A DNA stretch of 64,000 nucleotides from Ancylothrix sp036704045 (GTDB lineage: Bacteria > Cyanobacteriota > Cyanobacteriia > Cyanobacteriales > Oscillatoriaceae). Where the stretch lies: assembly GCA_036704045.1 (NCBI GenBank), contig DATNQM010000002.1, forward strand, positions 1 through 64,000. The letters run 5' to 3'. The translations under genes were made by a program, and so were the position numbers. The notes below the pieces were generated by a model. That model worked only from the letters and a program-made list of their open reading frames with translations, searched no databases and was not told the DNA's origin. Below are positions 52,722-61,673 of this stretch, piece after piece (position 1 is the stretch's first letter; each line of letters opens with the position of its first letter).

Positions 52722-53941
52722 ATCTTTGGATTTATATTACGCCGCCAGTGGCCGGTGGAATTATTGGCTATTTCACTAATGATATAGCCATTAAAATGTT
52801 ATTTCGTCCCTATCGTGCTTATTATGCTTTTGGTCGGCAATTACCTTTTACTCCTGGGTTAATTCCTGCCAACCAAGAACGGTTAGCAAAGAAAATATCA
52901 GATACGATTATGGGGTCACTTCTGACACCAGAAGCCCTACAAAAATTAGCGCGGCGTTTGTTGCAAACCGAACGTATTGAAGCGGCAATTTTATGGTTAT
53001 TACAATTAGCTTTAGATCAAGTAAAATCGGATACCGAACAAAAAACTGCAAAAATTATAGCAGGGATTCTTAGAGATTTGCTTGGTCAATCTTTCCCTCG
53101 GATTTTGAAAGTTTTGGCACGCAGAGAGGATTTTTTAGAGAATCAACTTAATCAAGTTTTTGACCAGGTTTTGCTAGAGTTACAATTAACTGAATCTCAG
53201 GCCGGTCAGTTATCCGATTGGTTATTGCAAGTTGTTATTCCACCAGATGTTTTGCGTCAAGCATTGGTGGATTTTTTGACAGATCGCAATATTCAAGTTA
53301 TTGATGAAGGTTTTAGAGAAAAAGCTAGCGGAACCTATTGGGTTGTGGCAAATTTATTTGGGTTGAGGAATAGTTTAACTCGGTTGCGGACATTTTGTTT
53401 AGATGAAAAAGAAGATGCTAATGCCCGTTTAGCCGAGTTAATAAAATCTTTGAGTATGCGTTCTCGTTTGAAAGAGTGGCTGCAAAATGTATCTCTGCAA
53501 AATTTGCCGGTTTCTACTGTTCGCCAGTTAAGAAAAACTTTTAGAGATAGTATTCGTAGTTATATTCAAACTCGTGGAACAGATTTGTTGCAGGGTTTAA
53601 CAGATTCTTTGGATTGGGAAAATATTGCTAAATTAATTTTAAGCCGCTTGCGTTCTTCCGCTGTGGTGAGTACATCTTTGCAGTTGGTTAGTGTGGAGTT
53701 AGCGTTAATTTTAGAGCGTTATTTAGAGAGAGATTTAGAGAAAATTGTTGCCCAAGCAATTCCAATTTTAAATATTGATGAAGTGATTATTGAACGGGTT
53801 AAGGCTACGTCAGCGGCCGATTTAGAGTTGGCTATTCAAGGAATTGTCCAAAGTGAGTTGCAAGCTATTGTTAATTTAGGAGGAATTTTAGGAGTTGTTG
53901 TGGGAATAATTCAATCTTTTTTATTGTTTTTACAACAGTAA
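52715..53941 (+). CDS. DUF445 family membrane-associated protein
   Basis: 408 residues with the DUF445 signature PPVAGGIIGYFTNDIAIKMLFRPYRA at the N-terminus, a middle of amphipathic helices and a hydrophobic C-terminal helix (GGILGVVVGIIQSFLLFL) that returns to the membrane. The family, widespread in bacteria, has no settled function. No catalytic motif is visible. The ATG coincides with a TTGACTA-type heptamer array, so translation initiation has no classical Shine-Dalgarno sequence upstream. Confidence 0.9.
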   Translation: MTNLWIYITPPVAGGIIGYFTNDIAIKMLFRPYRAYYAFGRQLPFTPGLIPANQERLAKKISDTIMGSLLTPEALQKLARRLLQTERIEAAILWLLQLALDQVKSDTEQKTAKIIAGILRDLLGQSFPRILKVLARREDFLENQLNQVFDQVLLELQLTESQAGQLSDWLLQVVIPPDVLRQALVDFLTDRNIQVIDEGFREKASGTYWVVANLFGLRNSLTRLRTFCLDEKEDANARLAELIKSLSMRSRLKEWLQNVSLQNLPVSTVRQLRKTFRDSIRSYIQTRGTDLLQGLTDSLDWENIAKLILSRLRSSAVVSTSLQLVSVELALILERYLERDLEKIVAQAIPILNIDEVIIERVKATSAADLELAIQGIVQSELQAIVNLGGILGVVVGIIQSFLLFLQQ

Positions 53942-54004
53942 CCAATCAAAAATTATAAGAGTTTTAGGGGGTTTTGTTAGCTGAGTTAAAGTAGGATAAA
54001 TTCT

Positions 54005-54405
54005 GAGGTGGCTTTTACCGAAATTTATCGTGAAAGAAACACATCCCACCAATATCGTATTATTCGGCTTTGGAAGACCCGGCACAGTTTTTAGCTAATC
54101 CTGCACTGCTGCCGTTTGCTAGTTTAGCACGAAGCAATGACCCTGAAAGATTGTTTTCTCAAGTGGCTGAACAAGTCGTTAAAATTGAACCAGTATCAGA
54201 ACGTCAGAATATTGCAACTTGTGCTGGTATTTTGGCCGGTTTAAGGTTTGACAAAAGGTTGCTTCAACAACTATTCAGGAGTGATATTATGCGTGAATCT
54301 GTGTTTTATCAAAGCATTCTCGAAGAAGGACTCCAAGAAGGACTCCAAGAAGGAATTCAAAGGGGAATCCAAAGAGGTCTTGAACAAGGAAAAAATCAAC
54401 AATAA
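54005..54405 (+). pseudogene. Fragment of an Rpn/PD-(D/E)XK-type nuclease gene
   Basis: Reading EVAFTEIYRERNTSHQYRIIRLW from 54005 and continuing after a frameshift near 54070 into EDPAQFLANPALLPFASLARSNDPE gives the C-terminal half of the cyanobacterial Rpn/transposase-like family, ending in repeated EEGLQEGLQEG... tails. The N-terminal half with the PD-(D/E)XK catalytic site is absent, and the two parts lie in different frames. The 111-codon frame starting at 54070 may still be translated, but not as an active nuclease. Confidence 0.75.
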
Positions 54406-54431
54406 ATTTACCCAAACCGCACTAAATAATC

Positions 54432-55046
54432 ATGGAAGACCACGAAAAAATAACGATAGCAGAATACGAGTTAACGGCAGAACAATATCGCTTTGGGACT
54501 CTTGATCATGATGTTTCCCAAAACCGGGATGCCTTAATTAAGGCTATACCAAAAAATCCAGGTAAAATTCTTGACCTTGGCTGTGGGCCAGGAAGAGATT
54601 TATTAGCTTTTAAAAAGGCCGGTCATACGGTTATTGGATTAGACGCTACTACCGCTTTTGTAGAAATGGCAAAAGAGTATTCTGGCTGTGAAGTTTGGAA
54701 CCAATCTTTTTTTAGTTTAAATATACCCCCTCAAACTTTTGATGGCATTTTTGCCAATGCTTCCTTAATTCATGTTCCCCGTTCTTTGATGATAAAAGTA
54801 TTGCAAGATTTACATACATCTTTAGTAGACAAAGGTGCAATTTTAATGTCAATGTGTCGTGGTAATGGGGAAGGTTACAGCGTGCGTTCCACCGGCTATC
54901 GTTATGTTGCAGGTTGGGAATACGAAACTCTCGCCCCTTGCCTTAAAAAAGCAGGATTTCAAGTAATAGACCATTATTACCGACCTTCTGGTTTGCCGTG
55001 TGAATCACAAAATTGGTTAGTTGTGGTGGCTTGTAAAGTTTCATAA
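54432..55046 (+). CDS. Class I SAM-dependent methyltransferase
   Basis: 204 residues. SAM motif I ILDLGCGPGRDLLAF, motif II GLDATTAFVEMA, motif III region FDGIFANASLIHVPRS, and a C-terminal beta hairpin typical of the fold. The acceptor is unknown; small-molecule or lipid methylation is equally likely. It begins 26 bp after the Rpn remnant and stands among decayed genes. Confidence 0.88.
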   Translation: MEDHEKITIAEYELTAEQYRFGTLDHDVSQNRDALIKAIPKNPGKILDLGCGPGRDLLAFKKAGHTVIGLDATTAFVEMAKEYSGCEVWNQSFFSLNIPPQTFDGIFANASLIHVPRSLMIKVLQDLHTSLVDKGAILMSMCRGNGEGYSVRSTGYRYVAGWEYETLAPCLKKAGFQVIDHYYRPSGLPCESQNWLVVVACKVS

Positions 55047-55234
55047 ATATAATTGCCCAAAAAAATATCTGATTAGTCATAGATTTTGGCTAAAGAAAAA
55101 AATATATGCCAAAAAACACCGTTTTTCGTTTTGGGGGTTTGTCAGTCTGAAATTATAAATTTCGGGCAAAACACTTTTCAAATCGGCTAGGGTTATGTTA
55201 CCAAAAAAAGGATAATCTTTTTAAAAAACCAGAA

Positions 55235-55600
55235 ATGACTACCACAAGCCATATTTTGTTAGGCGATACCAGTCGCGATGTTGGGTTTCCACTCTGCTAC
55301 AGCCTAAGCGAACACAACCAAAAAATCACCGACCTCCTTAACAGTCAAACAACTAAAACTTCATTACAATCAATCGGATTAAAAACTGTATTAGGGGATA
55401 CTTTAGATGTTGCAGCAATGGCAAAATATATGCAACAATGCTCACCGATGGATTACTTTATTAATACCATAGAAGGACAACGGGCAGATTATTTAGGCAA
55501 TAAAAACTTAATTGAGGTATCAATTAAAGCTGGAGTCAAAAACTGTTTTTTAGTTTCTTTTCTTGGGGCCGGTAGTAGTAATTTTCCTTTCTTGACCTAA
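55235..55600 (+). CDS. Truncated Rossmann (atypical SDR-like) protein
   Basis: 121 residues. HILLGDTSRDVGFPLCYSL resembles the NAD(P)-binding start of NmrA/atypical SDR proteins, with a strand GLKTVLGDTLD and YFINTIEG, then a helix and strand NLIEVSIKAGVKNCFLVSFLGAG. The protein stops in the middle of the fold, where relatives continue for another 80 or more residues. Either a shortened gene or a remnant; I see no continuation in other frames after 55600. Confidence 0.5.
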   Translation: MTTTSHILLGDTSRDVGFPLCYSLSEHNQKITDLLNSQTTKTSLQSIGLKTVLGDTLDVAAMAKYMQQCSPMDYFINTIEGQRADYLGNKNLIEVSIKAGVKNCFLVSFLGAGSSNFPFLT

Positions 55601-55841
55601 CTTTTATAACTGTTAAATGCTGCTTTAATTAATCAAAAAAATTGACAACGATAGGGCCTATAATTCGTAATTAACGAATTTAAATTTCCAGACAAAATTC
55701 AGGGTGAAGCTTAAGGAAATTGCAAAAATTGTGAATACATAAACAGTTTTCAGAAAGGTTTTTAAAAACCTAAACCTTCTAATTTCCCTAAAAAGTCTAA
55801 TAACAAATATCCAGCTAAAACCTACAATATTATCCAAGCTT

Positions 55842-58800
55842 ATGTACGCCCTAGATCATCAAGAATTATTCCAAAATTTCTTAAGAAATTTTCCAGCCTC
55901 CGTAGCAATGTTAGACTGTCAAATGCGCTACCTAGCAGTATCTGAATGCTGGTTAAACACCCACCATTTAGAACAACAAAACCTACTGGGTTGCTTTCAC
56001 AGCGAAATTTTTCCCCAACTTCCTGCTAAATGGAAAGAAAAATTTACAAAAGCATTAACCGGCATTCCCCAAATTTGGGAAAATTGGCAAATGCAACCTT
56101 GGCAGCAAGATGATGGTCAAATTGGTGGCATCATTCTGTTAAATATTGACTCTAGTAATAATCAATTAACCACAATATACCCACAAAAAAATATTGAATT
56201 ACCAACTCATTTAAATATTCAAAAAGAGGAAACAAAAGCATCATTAACAGAAAAGAAAACCTTAGAAAAAATTGCAAAAAACCTAAGTGAAAAAGAAGTT
56301 TTAGAAATGATAGCAACCGGCACAAAAGTTGCAGACATTCTCCACGCTATCACCCAGATGATAGAAGGTCAATTTCCAGGAATGTGCTGCTCAATATTGC
56401 TGCTAGATGCTGAGGGAAAACACCTGCTTATGGGAGCCGCCCCAAACCTCCCAGATGCTTACAATCAAGCCATAAAAGGTATAGCAATAGGCTCAAATGT
56501 TGGTTCTTGCGGCACCGCCGCCTATTTTAAGAAAAGCATCATCGTTTATGACATTGCCACAGACCCCTTGTGGATAAAAATTAGAGATTTTACCCTCAGT
56601 TTTGGACTGCAAGCTTGTTGGTCATTTCCTATTTTTTCCATCACCGGCAAAGTATTAGGAACCTTTGCTATTTATGACACTAAACCTAATAAACCGACAG
56701 AGCAACAAATCCGACAATTAGAAACAGCAGCCCACCTAGCCGGTATTGCCATAGATCGAGAACGTAGAGAAGCAGAACTCTCCGCCAGTGAACAACGCTA
56801 TCAAAAATTAAGCACTAACATCCCAGGAATGCTTTATCAATACCGACTACAAAGTAATGGGCATCATTCATTAACTTATGTCAGTGCCGGTTGTCGCGAA
56901 CTTTATGAAATGGAACCAGAAGAACTTTTAAAAGTTTCTTCTCAAGAAAATATCCATCCCGATGATTTAAATAATTTAATGGAATCCATCACCGAATCTG
57001 CACAAAACTTACAAAACTGGAATTGGGAAGGAAGAATTATTACCGCCACCGGCAAAATTAAATGGGTGCGCGCCGCCTCGCGTCCAGAACTTTATCCAAA
57101 CGGAGACATAGTTTGGGATGGTTTACTAACAGAAATTACAGACCAAAAACTTGCAGAATTCGCTCTTCGTAAAAGTGAAACCAACCTTGCCCAAGCACAA
57201 AAACTTGCTCATGTTGGTAGTTGGGAATTTGATTCTCTCACTCAACAACTGATCTGGAGTGATGAACTTTATCGTATTTATGGATTTCAACCCGGCGAAG
57301 TTAACCCATCTTTTGACGAAGTTGTGCGGCGCGTTCATCCTGATGATTTAGAAATGTGGAAAACCATCGTTACAGAAGCGATGAATATAGGAAAATGCCC
57401 CGAATTTGAACACAGAATTATCCGTCCCGATGGTTCTGTTCGCAATCTATATGTTATTGGAGAAAGCGTTTTTAACAACGAAAATCAAGTTATTAGAGTC
57501 TTTGGTACTTGTCTGGATATAACCGAGCGCAAAAACACCGAAGCTGCCTTGAGACAATATCAAGAACACCTCGAAGAATTAGTGCAATCTCGTACAGCAG
57601 CCCTTGAATCTGCTAATCAGCAACTATGCCAAGAAATTGTCGAACGTGTCCAAGCAGAACAAGCTTTAAAAGACAGTGAAGAACAGTTACGTTTAGCCAT
57701 TAATGCCGGCCGTATGGGACTTTGGAATTGGGATGAAAAAACTAATAAAACTTACTACTTACAGGGTATAGAATCTTTGTTTGGAGTCGATCCTAACCTG
57801 TTAAATAATAACGATAATTTTCTGTTGTGTGTTCATCCCGACGACCGGCCCGTTGTCAAAAGAATCATAGATTCTGCTGTTGCTAAAAAAGTAAAATATA
57901 GCTTAGATTTTCGGATTATTTGGCCCGATAATAGTATTCATTGGATTACTTGTCAAGCCGGTGTATTGCGAAATGAAATCGGGGAATTTGTCGGGATGGC
58001 TGGCACTTTTATGGATGTAACAGATCGCAAAGAAGCTGAACTTGCTTTGCAGCGTTCAGAACACAAATTCCGAGCCCTTTATGAAGGAACAAGTATTGCA
58101 GTTTTAATGGGCGACGAAAATGGATTTTTTGATGGAAATACCGCCGCTGTTGAATTATTCCGTTGTAATAACGCTCAACAATTATCGGGGCTTCATCCTG
58201 CCGATCTTTCCCCACCTTATCAACCCAATGGTCAAGAATCTTTCATCAAAGCTAATCAATTTATCCGTAAAGCTTTTGAAAACGGAAATCATCGCTTTGA
58301 ATGGGTACATCGGCGTTTTGATGGCACAGAATTTCCCGCTGAAGTTTGGTTAACAGCCCTGGAACTAAAAGAAGGAGATAAATTTTTTCAAGCCGTTGTT
58401 CAAGATTTAACCGAACGCAAAAAAGCCGAAATTGCTATTCGTGAAAGCGAAGCAAAAGAACGTGAAAAATCTCAACAACTAGAACAAACTTTACAAGAAC
58501 TAAAACGAACACAAACCCAATTAATTCAGAGCGAAAAAATGTCATCACTCGGACAATTAGTAGCCGGTGTTGCCCATGAAATTAATAATCCCGTCAATTT
58601 TATTTATGGCAATTTAGTTTTTGCCAGCGAGTATGTAGAAAAACTACTTCATTTATTCCAATTATATAACCACTACTATCCTGAACCTGCGGCAGAAATT
58701 ATTACTGCTCTCGAACTCGCAGAAATTGATTTTTTAGTCGAAGATTTACCAAAAATTATGGATTCTATGAAAGTTGGCGCTGAACGAATTCGAGAAATTG

Positions 58801-59369
58801 TTTGTTCTTTGCGTAATTTTTCTCGCCTCGATCAATCAGACAGAAAGTTAGCCGACATCCACTCAGGAATTGATAGCACTTTAATGATTTTGCAAAATCG
58901 CTTGGCACCGCAACGAAGCAATAGCAATCAAACTCGCCAACGAATTCAAATTATTAAAAATTATGCCGATTTACCCCTCATTGATTGTTTTCCAGGGTCA
59001 ATGAACCAGGTATTTATGAACATTTTATCCAATGCAATAGATGCTTTAGAAGAATACCTTGATACTACCGAAATTAACAATCAAGAAAACTCTCCTCCCT
59101 GGACTCCTACTATTTCCATTAAAACAGAAAAAAAATCTTCAGAAATCCTAACCATCAAAATTAGTGATAACGGCATGGGGATGACTGAAACAGTTAAAAA
59201 TAAGCTTTTTGATCCATTCTTTACTACAAAATCGGTAGGAAAAGGCACCGGCTTAGGCTTATCCATTAGTTATCAAATTGTAGTTGAAAAACATGGCGGT
59301 AGTTTATCCTGTTATTCTCAGCCTGGTTTGGGAACAGAATTTGTAATTGAAATTCCTTTTAAACGTTAA
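55842..59369 (+). CDS. Multi-PAS/GAF sensor histidine kinase
   Basis: 1175 residues, soluble. Order of domains: PAS (about 10-100), GAF (165-310, with GSCGTAAYFKK), PAS/PAC (320-440), PAS/PAC (450-565), coiled coil, PAS/PAC (615-735), PAS/PAC (740-865), coiled coil, HisKA with H912 in GVAHEINNPVNF, and HATPase (about 1040-1175) with N box MNILSNAIDAL, G1 DNGMGM and G2 GKGTGLGLSISYQ. No receiver domain. The GAF has no obvious bilin Cys at the usual place, so phytochrome-like chromophore binding is unlikely. The partner response regulator is not in the window. Start ATG. Confidence 0.93.
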   Translation: MYALDHQELFQNFLRNFPASVAMLDCQMRYLAVSECWLNTHHLEQQNLLGCFHSEIFPQLPAKWKEKFTKALTGIPQIWENWQMQPWQQDDGQIGGIILLNIDSSNNQLTTIYPQKNIELPTHLNIQKEETKASLTEKKTLEKIAKNLSEKEVLEMIATGTKVADILHAITQMIEGQFPGMCCSILLLDAEGKHLLMGAAPNLPDAYNQAIKGIAIGSNVGSCGTAAYFKKSIIVYDIATDPLWIKIRDFTLSFGLQACWSFPIFSITGKVLGTFAIYDTKPNKPTEQQIRQLETAAHLAGIAIDRERREAELSASEQRYQKLSTNIPGMLYQYRLQSNGHHSLTYVSAGCRELYEMEPEELLKVSSQENIHPDDLNNLMESITESAQNLQNWNWEGRIITATGKIKWVRAASRPELYPNGDIVWDGLLTEITDQKLAEFALRKSETNLAQAQKLAHVGSWEFDSLTQQLIWSDELYRIYGFQPGEVNPSFDEVVRRVHPDDLEMWKTIVTEAMNIGKCPEFEHRIIRPDGSVRNLYVIGESVFNNENQVIRVFGTCLDITERKNTEAALRQYQEHLEELVQSRTAALESANQQLCQEIVERVQAEQALKDSEEQLRLAINAGRMGLWNWDEKTNKTYYLQGIESLFGVDPNLLNNNDNFLLCVHPDDRPVVKRIIDSAVAKKVKYSLDFRIIWPDNSIHWITCQAGVLRNEIGEFVGMAGTFMDVTDRKEAELALQRSEHKFRALYEGTSIAVLMGDENGFFDGNTAAVELFRCNNAQQLSGLHPADLSPPYQPNGQESFIKANQFIRKAFENGNHRFEWVHRRFDGTEFPAEVWLTALELKEGDKFFQAVVQDLTERKKAEIAIRESEAKEREKSQQLEQTLQELKRTQTQLIQSEKMSSLGQLVAGVAHEINNPVNFIYGNLVFASEYVEKLLHLFQLYNHYYPEPAAEIITALELAEIDFLVEDLPKIMDSMKVGAERIREIVCSLRNFSRLDQSDRKLADIHSGIDSTLMILQNRLAPQRSNSNQTRQRIQIIKNYADLPLIDCFPGSMNQVFMNILSNAIDALEEYLDTTEINNQENSPPWTPTISIKTEKKSSEILTIKISDNGMGMTETVKNKLFDPFFTTKSVGKGTGLGLSISYQIVVEKHGGSLSCYSQPGLGTEFVIEIPFKR

Positions 59370-59438
59370 TTAATTAAAGTTTTCCCAACCAAAATTACTG
59401 ATAATTACATCCTTTTACTCTTCCTAATTCCCACTTTT

Positions 59439-59906
59439 TTAACCCCGATACAATTTAACCCATTGAGAATGAAACGCAAAATCTAAAGCAAACCGGCCCA
59501 TCGTAAACAACAGCAAACTTTCCACCCCCAAAACAATTAACGGCCAAAAATCCATGTTCAATAGCAACCCAGTATCAATTTGGGCCAAACCCCGCACTAA
59601 TCCAAAAGCCAACACAGCCCCTTCTTGGAGATGAGAATTTTTATCCTCACGAATAACATAGCGGTAGGTAATCCCAAACACAAAACCGCTTACCAAAACA
59701 ACAGCAATACTGATTAACAAATTAAAACTAATTTTACTTATCAATAAACTTTCTAGGGGCAAAAAATGCCTTGCTAAAAAAAATTGGTTGAGGCCGGTGG
59801 TGGCCACAAACCCAACAAACAACGCCACAGCAGCAATGATACCCGCTTTGAGAGATTCAATTCTTTCGGCATTGAGATCAAGTTCTGGAGAATTTTGTAC
59901 AGTCAT
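59439..59906 (-). CDS. Small four-helix membrane protein, hypothetical
   Basis: 155 residues from the ATG at 59906; a TTG at 59918 would add four. Four predicted helices: GIIAAVALFVGFVATTGL, FNLLISIAVVLVSGFVFGITY, GAVLAFGLVRGLAQI and PLIVLGVESLLLFTMGRFA. A basic loop (YRYVIREDKNSH) sits between helices two and three. I do not recognise the family by name but it looks like a conserved cyanobacterial protein. It is divergent from petN, sharing the 125-bp intergenic region. Confidence 0.75.
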   Translation of the reverse strand: MTVQNSPELDLNAERIESLKAGIIAAVALFVGFVATTGLNQFFLARHFLPLESLLISKISFNLLISIAVVLVSGFVFGITYRYVIREDKNSHLQEGAVLAFGLVRGLAQIDTGLLLNMDFWPLIVLGVESLLLFTMGRFALDFAFHSQWVKLYRG

Positions 59907-60031
59907 TTCAAACTTCAAGTATCAGGTTTAAACAATAACGCCCCGTTTAATGTCAAGTTATCCTAAACGGCTCCAATTGACTTAAGATAAGGATTGCAGT
60001 TATTTTGATTGGTTTTTCTTAAGGCAAAGCT

Positions 60032-60121
60032 ATGGATATTCTCACATTGGGCTGGACTGGATTATTAGCCGTCTTCACTTTTTCAATTGCGATGGTAGTT
60101 TGGGGCCGTAACGGGCTGTAG
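60032..60121 (+). CDS. petN: Cytochrome b6f complex subunit 8 (PetN)
   Basis: 29 residues, MDILTLGWTGLLAVFTFS at the start and a single membrane helix ending VVWGRNGL, which is the PetN family nearly residue for residue. It is a small subunit of the cytochrome b6f complex in the thylakoid membrane, needed for complex stability. It is shorter than most gene-finding cut-offs. A purine-rich AAGGCAAAG precedes the ATG. A good terminator lies 30 bp after the stop, so it is a one-gene transcript. Confidence 0.95.
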   Translation: MDILTLGWTGLLAVFTFSIAMVVWGRNGL

Positions 60122-60151
60122 GCAAAAAAAACTATCGCCTCTTGTCTGCGT

Positions 60152-60182
60152 GGGGTTGGCGAATTGCGCCAGCCCCCTTTTT
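60152..60182 (+). terminator. Terminator of petN
   Basis: GGGGTTGGCG (60152-60161) and CGCCAGCCCC (60167-60176) pair with one G-T, loop AATTG, then CTTTTTATT. A classic rho-independent signal. Confidence 0.85.
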
Positions 60183-60547
60183 ATTGTCTTTCAACCCGCC
60201 GATCCTCAAAACTCAGACTATTTACAATATCAAAAAACGCTCATTTTTGCTGTCAAATTTTCAACATCTTTCCAAAAAGGCCAACTTCTCAAAAAAAATT
60301 AATAAACAAATCATCAGCCTCTCTTCAATTCTTCATTAGATTTTTATCATCCTTCAAGCCGGTTTAACTTCACTAAAACATCCCCCCATGATGTACCAAG
60401 CGATAGATTTACTTTAGCAGCCAGAATGTTATTTTAAACTCAGGCTAAGTCGGGAGCAAGGGATTTATATTATCACTAAAAACCTGCACAACCAAACCCA
60501 AACCAAATTTTTTAAACAAATCATTAATATATTTCACCCCTAAAAAA
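60183..60547. other. Intergenic region, no gene seen
   Basis: 365 bp between the petN terminator and the permease gene. Two short overlapping frames here encode low-complexity Lys/Ser peptides and are not believed. Promoter of the permease gene expected at the right end. Confidence 0.4.
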
Positions 60548-61585
60548 ATGACCAGTCCAGCCACTAAAAACTTCTGGGAAATGCTTACAAACTCTAGTTT
60601 AGTGCGTTTTTTGCTTTTGTTTGCATCAGGATGGGCACTACTCCAGCTATTATCCTACTTTGAAACAGTAATAGTTGTTTTCACACTAGCCTCCATAGTT
60701 GCCTTTTTATTAAATTATCCGGTTCGCTGGATGAAACGGTTTATGCCAAGAAATCTAGCAGTTATCACCGTTTTCTTACTAAGTTTAATTATCTTAGGAG
60801 GACTAACCGTAACAGTAGGAGTTTCCTTACTTTCTCAAGGACAGGAACTCATAGACAGCGTAACAGAATTTATCAAAGCTCTTACCCCCCTTTCCGAACG
60901 AGTAGAAACATTTTTGAGAGCAAGAAACCTCAATGTAAACTTGCGAAACCTTGAAGAACAACTCCGCAACCAAACCTTAACCGGTCTCGTTGCAAGTCTG
61001 GGAGTTTTACAAATTTTCTTCGCCAACGTTCTCAACTTTATCTTAATTATGGTCGTGTCTTTTTTCATGTTAATGGATGGAAAAAGACTTTGGAAACTGC
61101 TTTTAAAAATTATTCCCCGCAACCTTCACCTGCGGCTTAATCGAATTGTTGAACAGAACTTTTTAGGCTTTTTTCAAGGCCAATTAACTTTAATGCTTTT
61201 TCTAATTTGTTCAACTTTCATCGTCTTTCTATTACTCGAGGTTAAATTTCCCTTAGCCTTAGCAGCTATTGTTGGAGTATTTGACTTAATCCCAGGCATT
61301 GGAGCAACTTTAGGCATTGCTTTAGTCGCGTTTATTGTCTTGGCACAAAATGTTTGGTTAGCCTTAAAAGTTTTACTAGCTTGTATTGTATTACAGCAAA
61401 TTCAAGATAATATTATCTATCCTAGAGTTATGCAAAACTCTCTAAACTTACACCCCGTCATTGTCTTTTTAGCCTTATTAATTGGGGCAAAAGCAGCAGG
61501 AGTTTTAGGAATATTCATCGGAATTCCCCTAGCCGGTGTATTTGTAGATTGGTTTGAAATAGACGAAATGAAAGGAGAATCTTAA
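60548..61585 (+). CDS. AI-2E family permease
   Basis: 345 residues, about eight membrane helices with a cytosolic or periplasmic amphipathic segment between helices 3 and 4 (LIDSVTEFIKALTPLSERVETFL). Family signatures: VVSFFMLMDGKRLW, FDLIPGIGATLGI and the end IGIPLAGVFVDW. Members range from autoinducer-2 exporters to Na/Li antiporters, so the substrate is open. The ATG at 60548 lies in an AT-rich leader without an obvious ribosome site. Confidence 0.9.
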   Translation: MTSPATKNFWEMLTNSSLVRFLLLFASGWALLQLLSYFETVIVVFTLASIVAFLLNYPVRWMKRFMPRNLAVITVFLLSLIILGGLTVTVGVSLLSQGQELIDSVTEFIKALTPLSERVETFLRARNLNVNLRNLEEQLRNQTLTGLVASLGVLQIFFANVLNFILIMVVSFFMLMDGKRLWKLLLKIIPRNLHLRLNRIVEQNFLGFFQGQLTLMLFLICSTFIVFLLLEVKFPLALAAIVGVFDLIPGIGATLGIALVAFIVLAQNVWLALKVLLACIVLQQIQDNIIYPRVMQNSLNLHPVIVFLALLIGAKAAGVLGIFIGIPLAGVFVDWFEIDEMKGES

Positions 61586-61673
61586 AAATCCTATTAAACT
61601 CAAAAATTATCAATCTCCTGGCAACAAAAATTCAACAAACTCAAATAGCAGCTATCTAAAAATCATCAATCTT

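Noticed and set aside
60142..60367. Two overlapping plus-strand frames after petN
   Set aside because: They run through the petN terminator and encode low-complexity peptides.
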